In this document: piece by piece, positions 6,647-7,347 of the stretch
How the letters are laid out: the number at the start of each line of letters is the position of its first letter
Position numbering within the stretch: the stretch's first letter is position 1
From: Clostridia bacterium DTU080
Lineage (GTDB): Bacteria; Bacillota; Limnochordia; DTU080
Reading direction: 5' to 3'
NCBI GenBank assembly: GCA_001513395.1
Contig: LFTP01000203.1
Coordinates: 1-7,347 of the forward strand
DNA: 7,347 nt
Notes under the pieces: generated by a model
What the model was told of the DNA's origin: nothing
Databases searched by the model: none
What the model saw: the letters and a program-made list of their open reading frames with translations, nothing else
Translations under genes and position numbers: made by a program

Positions 6647-6668
6647 ATGTGCACAACTTTGTGCACAT
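6647..6668. promoter_or_regulatory. Perfect inverted repeat, probable operator
   Basis: Two 9-base arms, ATGTGCACA and TGTGCACAT, are perfect inverted copies separated by 4 bases. Each arm contains the 6-base palindrome GTGCAC, so the site also reads as a direct repeat. It lies 16 bases upstream of the regulator's ATG and overlaps the start of transcription predicted from the promoter at 6701-6673. This is a typical place for repression, and autoregulation by the adjacent helix-turn-helix protein is the simplest inference. GTGCAC does not recur elsewhere in the window as far as I can see. Confidence 0.65.
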
Positions 6669-6670
6669 AG

Positions 6671-7347
6671 TTATTCTATCAGCTCGCCCGCCGATTCGCA
6701 ATAGGCGCGAAGTTGTCGGCGGTATGTCTGCAAGATATCGATGACGCTCTCAAGGGTCTCGGCCTCCATAACCGCCCGCTTCACCTGATTGGCATGATCC
6801 AAGCCTTTGAGATACCAGGCCAAATGCTTGCGCATCTCGTATATGGCACGCTCTCCCCCAAACTCCACAGCCATATGCAAATGCCGCAAAGCCAAATCGA
6901 TTCGCTCGTCAGGTTCAGGATCGGCCATCACTTCATCGCCGTTGAGATGCTGTACGATTTGCGCGAAAACCCAAGGCCTTCCCAGACTTCCCCGGCCAAC
7001 CATGACCGCATCGCATCCCGTTTCTTGCAAGAGCCGAGCCGCATCCTGCGGTGTTTTAACGTCGCCGTTTCCGATCACCGGCACCGAAACGGCGTCTTTG
7101 ACCGCGGCGATGACGGACCAGTCGGCCTCTCCGCTGTAGAATTGCTCGCGGGTCCGTCCGTGAACGCACAGCGCGGCCACTCCGACATCTTCCAAGAGAC
7201 GCGAAAGCTTCACCGCCGTCATATGCTCCGCATCCCATCCGCTACGTATCTTAACGGTCACGGGAATGGAAACGGCCTCAACCACCGCAGCTGCGATCTC
7301 AGCCGCCAAAGCCGGATCTCGCATTAGAGCACAACCAGCACCGCCGC
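6671..7347 (-). CDS. dusB: tRNA-dihydrouridine synthase DusB, 5' end missing
   Basis: The protein uses FMN and NADPH to reduce uridine to dihydrouridine in tRNA. Only about 224 C-terminal residues are visible; the frame is open to the window edge, where GGAGCALMRDP is the typical DusB sequence, so the ATG at 7324 is internal. Visible family motifs are VTVKIRSGW, CVHGRTREQFYSG, PVIGNGDV and VMVGRGSLGRPW, which build the FMN-binding TIM barrel. The C-terminal helical tRNA-binding domain follows, with MRKHLAWYLKGL. The catalytic cysteine loop lies outside the window. Its association with greA and lysS is common in Bacillota; here three extra genes lie between dusB and greA. Confidence 0.93.
   Translation of the reverse strand, partial: GGAGCALMRDPALAAEIAAAVVEAVSIPVTVKIRSGWDAEHMTAVKLSRLLEDVGVAALCVHGRTREQFYSGEADWSVIAAVKDAVSVPVIGNGDVKTPQDAARLLQETGCDAVMVGRGSLGRPWVFAQIVQHLNGDEVMADPEPDERIDLALRHLHMAVEFGGERAIYEMRKHLAWYLKGLDHANQVKRAVMEAETLESVIDILQTYRRQLRAYCESAGELIE
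6673..6701 (-). promoter_or_regulatory. Candidate promoter of the three-gene block
   Basis: The minus strand reads TTGCGA (6701-6696), 17 bases, then TAGAAT (6678-6673). The -10 box matches consensus at 5 of 6 positions and the -35 at 4 of 6, with optimal spacing. The -10 box overlaps the dusB stop codon. Transcription would begin near 6666, within the inverted repeat. Read-through from dusB is also possible. Confidence 0.55.

Noticed and set aside
6631..6666. GTG 6666 as start of the regulator
   Set aside because: The codon lies inside the inverted repeat and near the predicted transcription start, while ATG 6630 has a good Shine-Dalgarno and begins the conserved-looking protein.
6713..7327. 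Plus-strand open frame of 204 codons
   Set aside because: It lies opposite dusB, whose protein has clear family motifs; this frame shows none.

Overview
This window looks like chromosomal DNA of a Bacillota (Firmicutes) bacterium, most likely an anaerobe of the class Clostridia or a related deep lineage. The evidence is the gene order dusB ... greA-lysS, strong GGAGG-type Shine-Dalgarno sequences, and a three-gene block that I recall from Peptococcaceae-like genomes under names such as 'quinate 5-dehydrogenase'. The species cannot be named from the sequence. Every gene I can support lies on the minus strand, so transcription runs from high to low coordinates.

Layout in the direction of transcription. 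(1) 7347-6671: the C-terminal two thirds of DusB, a tRNA-dihydrouridine synthase cut by the window edge. (2) 6701-6647: a candidate promoter whose -10 box overlaps the dusB stop codon, followed by a perfect inverted repeat at the predicted transcription start. (3) 6630-3946: a three-gene block of a helix-turn-helix regulator with a C-terminal alpha/beta domain, a protein of a poorly characterised family labelled 'quinate 5-dehydrogenase', and a two-domain NAD(P)-binding protein resembling cyanobacterial acyl-ACP reductase (AAR), including the position of its catalytic cysteine. (4) 3945-3257: about 690 bases without a convincing gene. It holds an 11-bp hairpin just after the block, competing inverted repeats in the middle, a 14-bp palindrome and a perfect-consensus sigma-A promoter (TTGACA, 18 bases, TATAAT). 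(5) 3256-56: greA, lysS, azlC and azlD. The last three are tightly packed: lysS and azlC overlap by 4 bases and azlC and azlD are 2 bases apart. (6) 55-1: a strong Shine-Dalgarno sequence suggests another gene just beyond the window.

The window combines housekeeping functions (tRNA modification, transcript-cleavage factor, lysyl-tRNA synthetase) with two accessory units. One is the regulator/dehydrogenase-like/AAR-like block, which appears to have its own promoter, operator and terminator-like hairpin. The other is the AzlCD amino-acid export pair attached to the 3' end of lysS. The three-gene block is the part most likely to represent a poorly described system: its gene names in databases are probably misleading and its substrate is unknown. 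There are no signs of insertion sequences, CRISPR, tRNA or rRNA genes.
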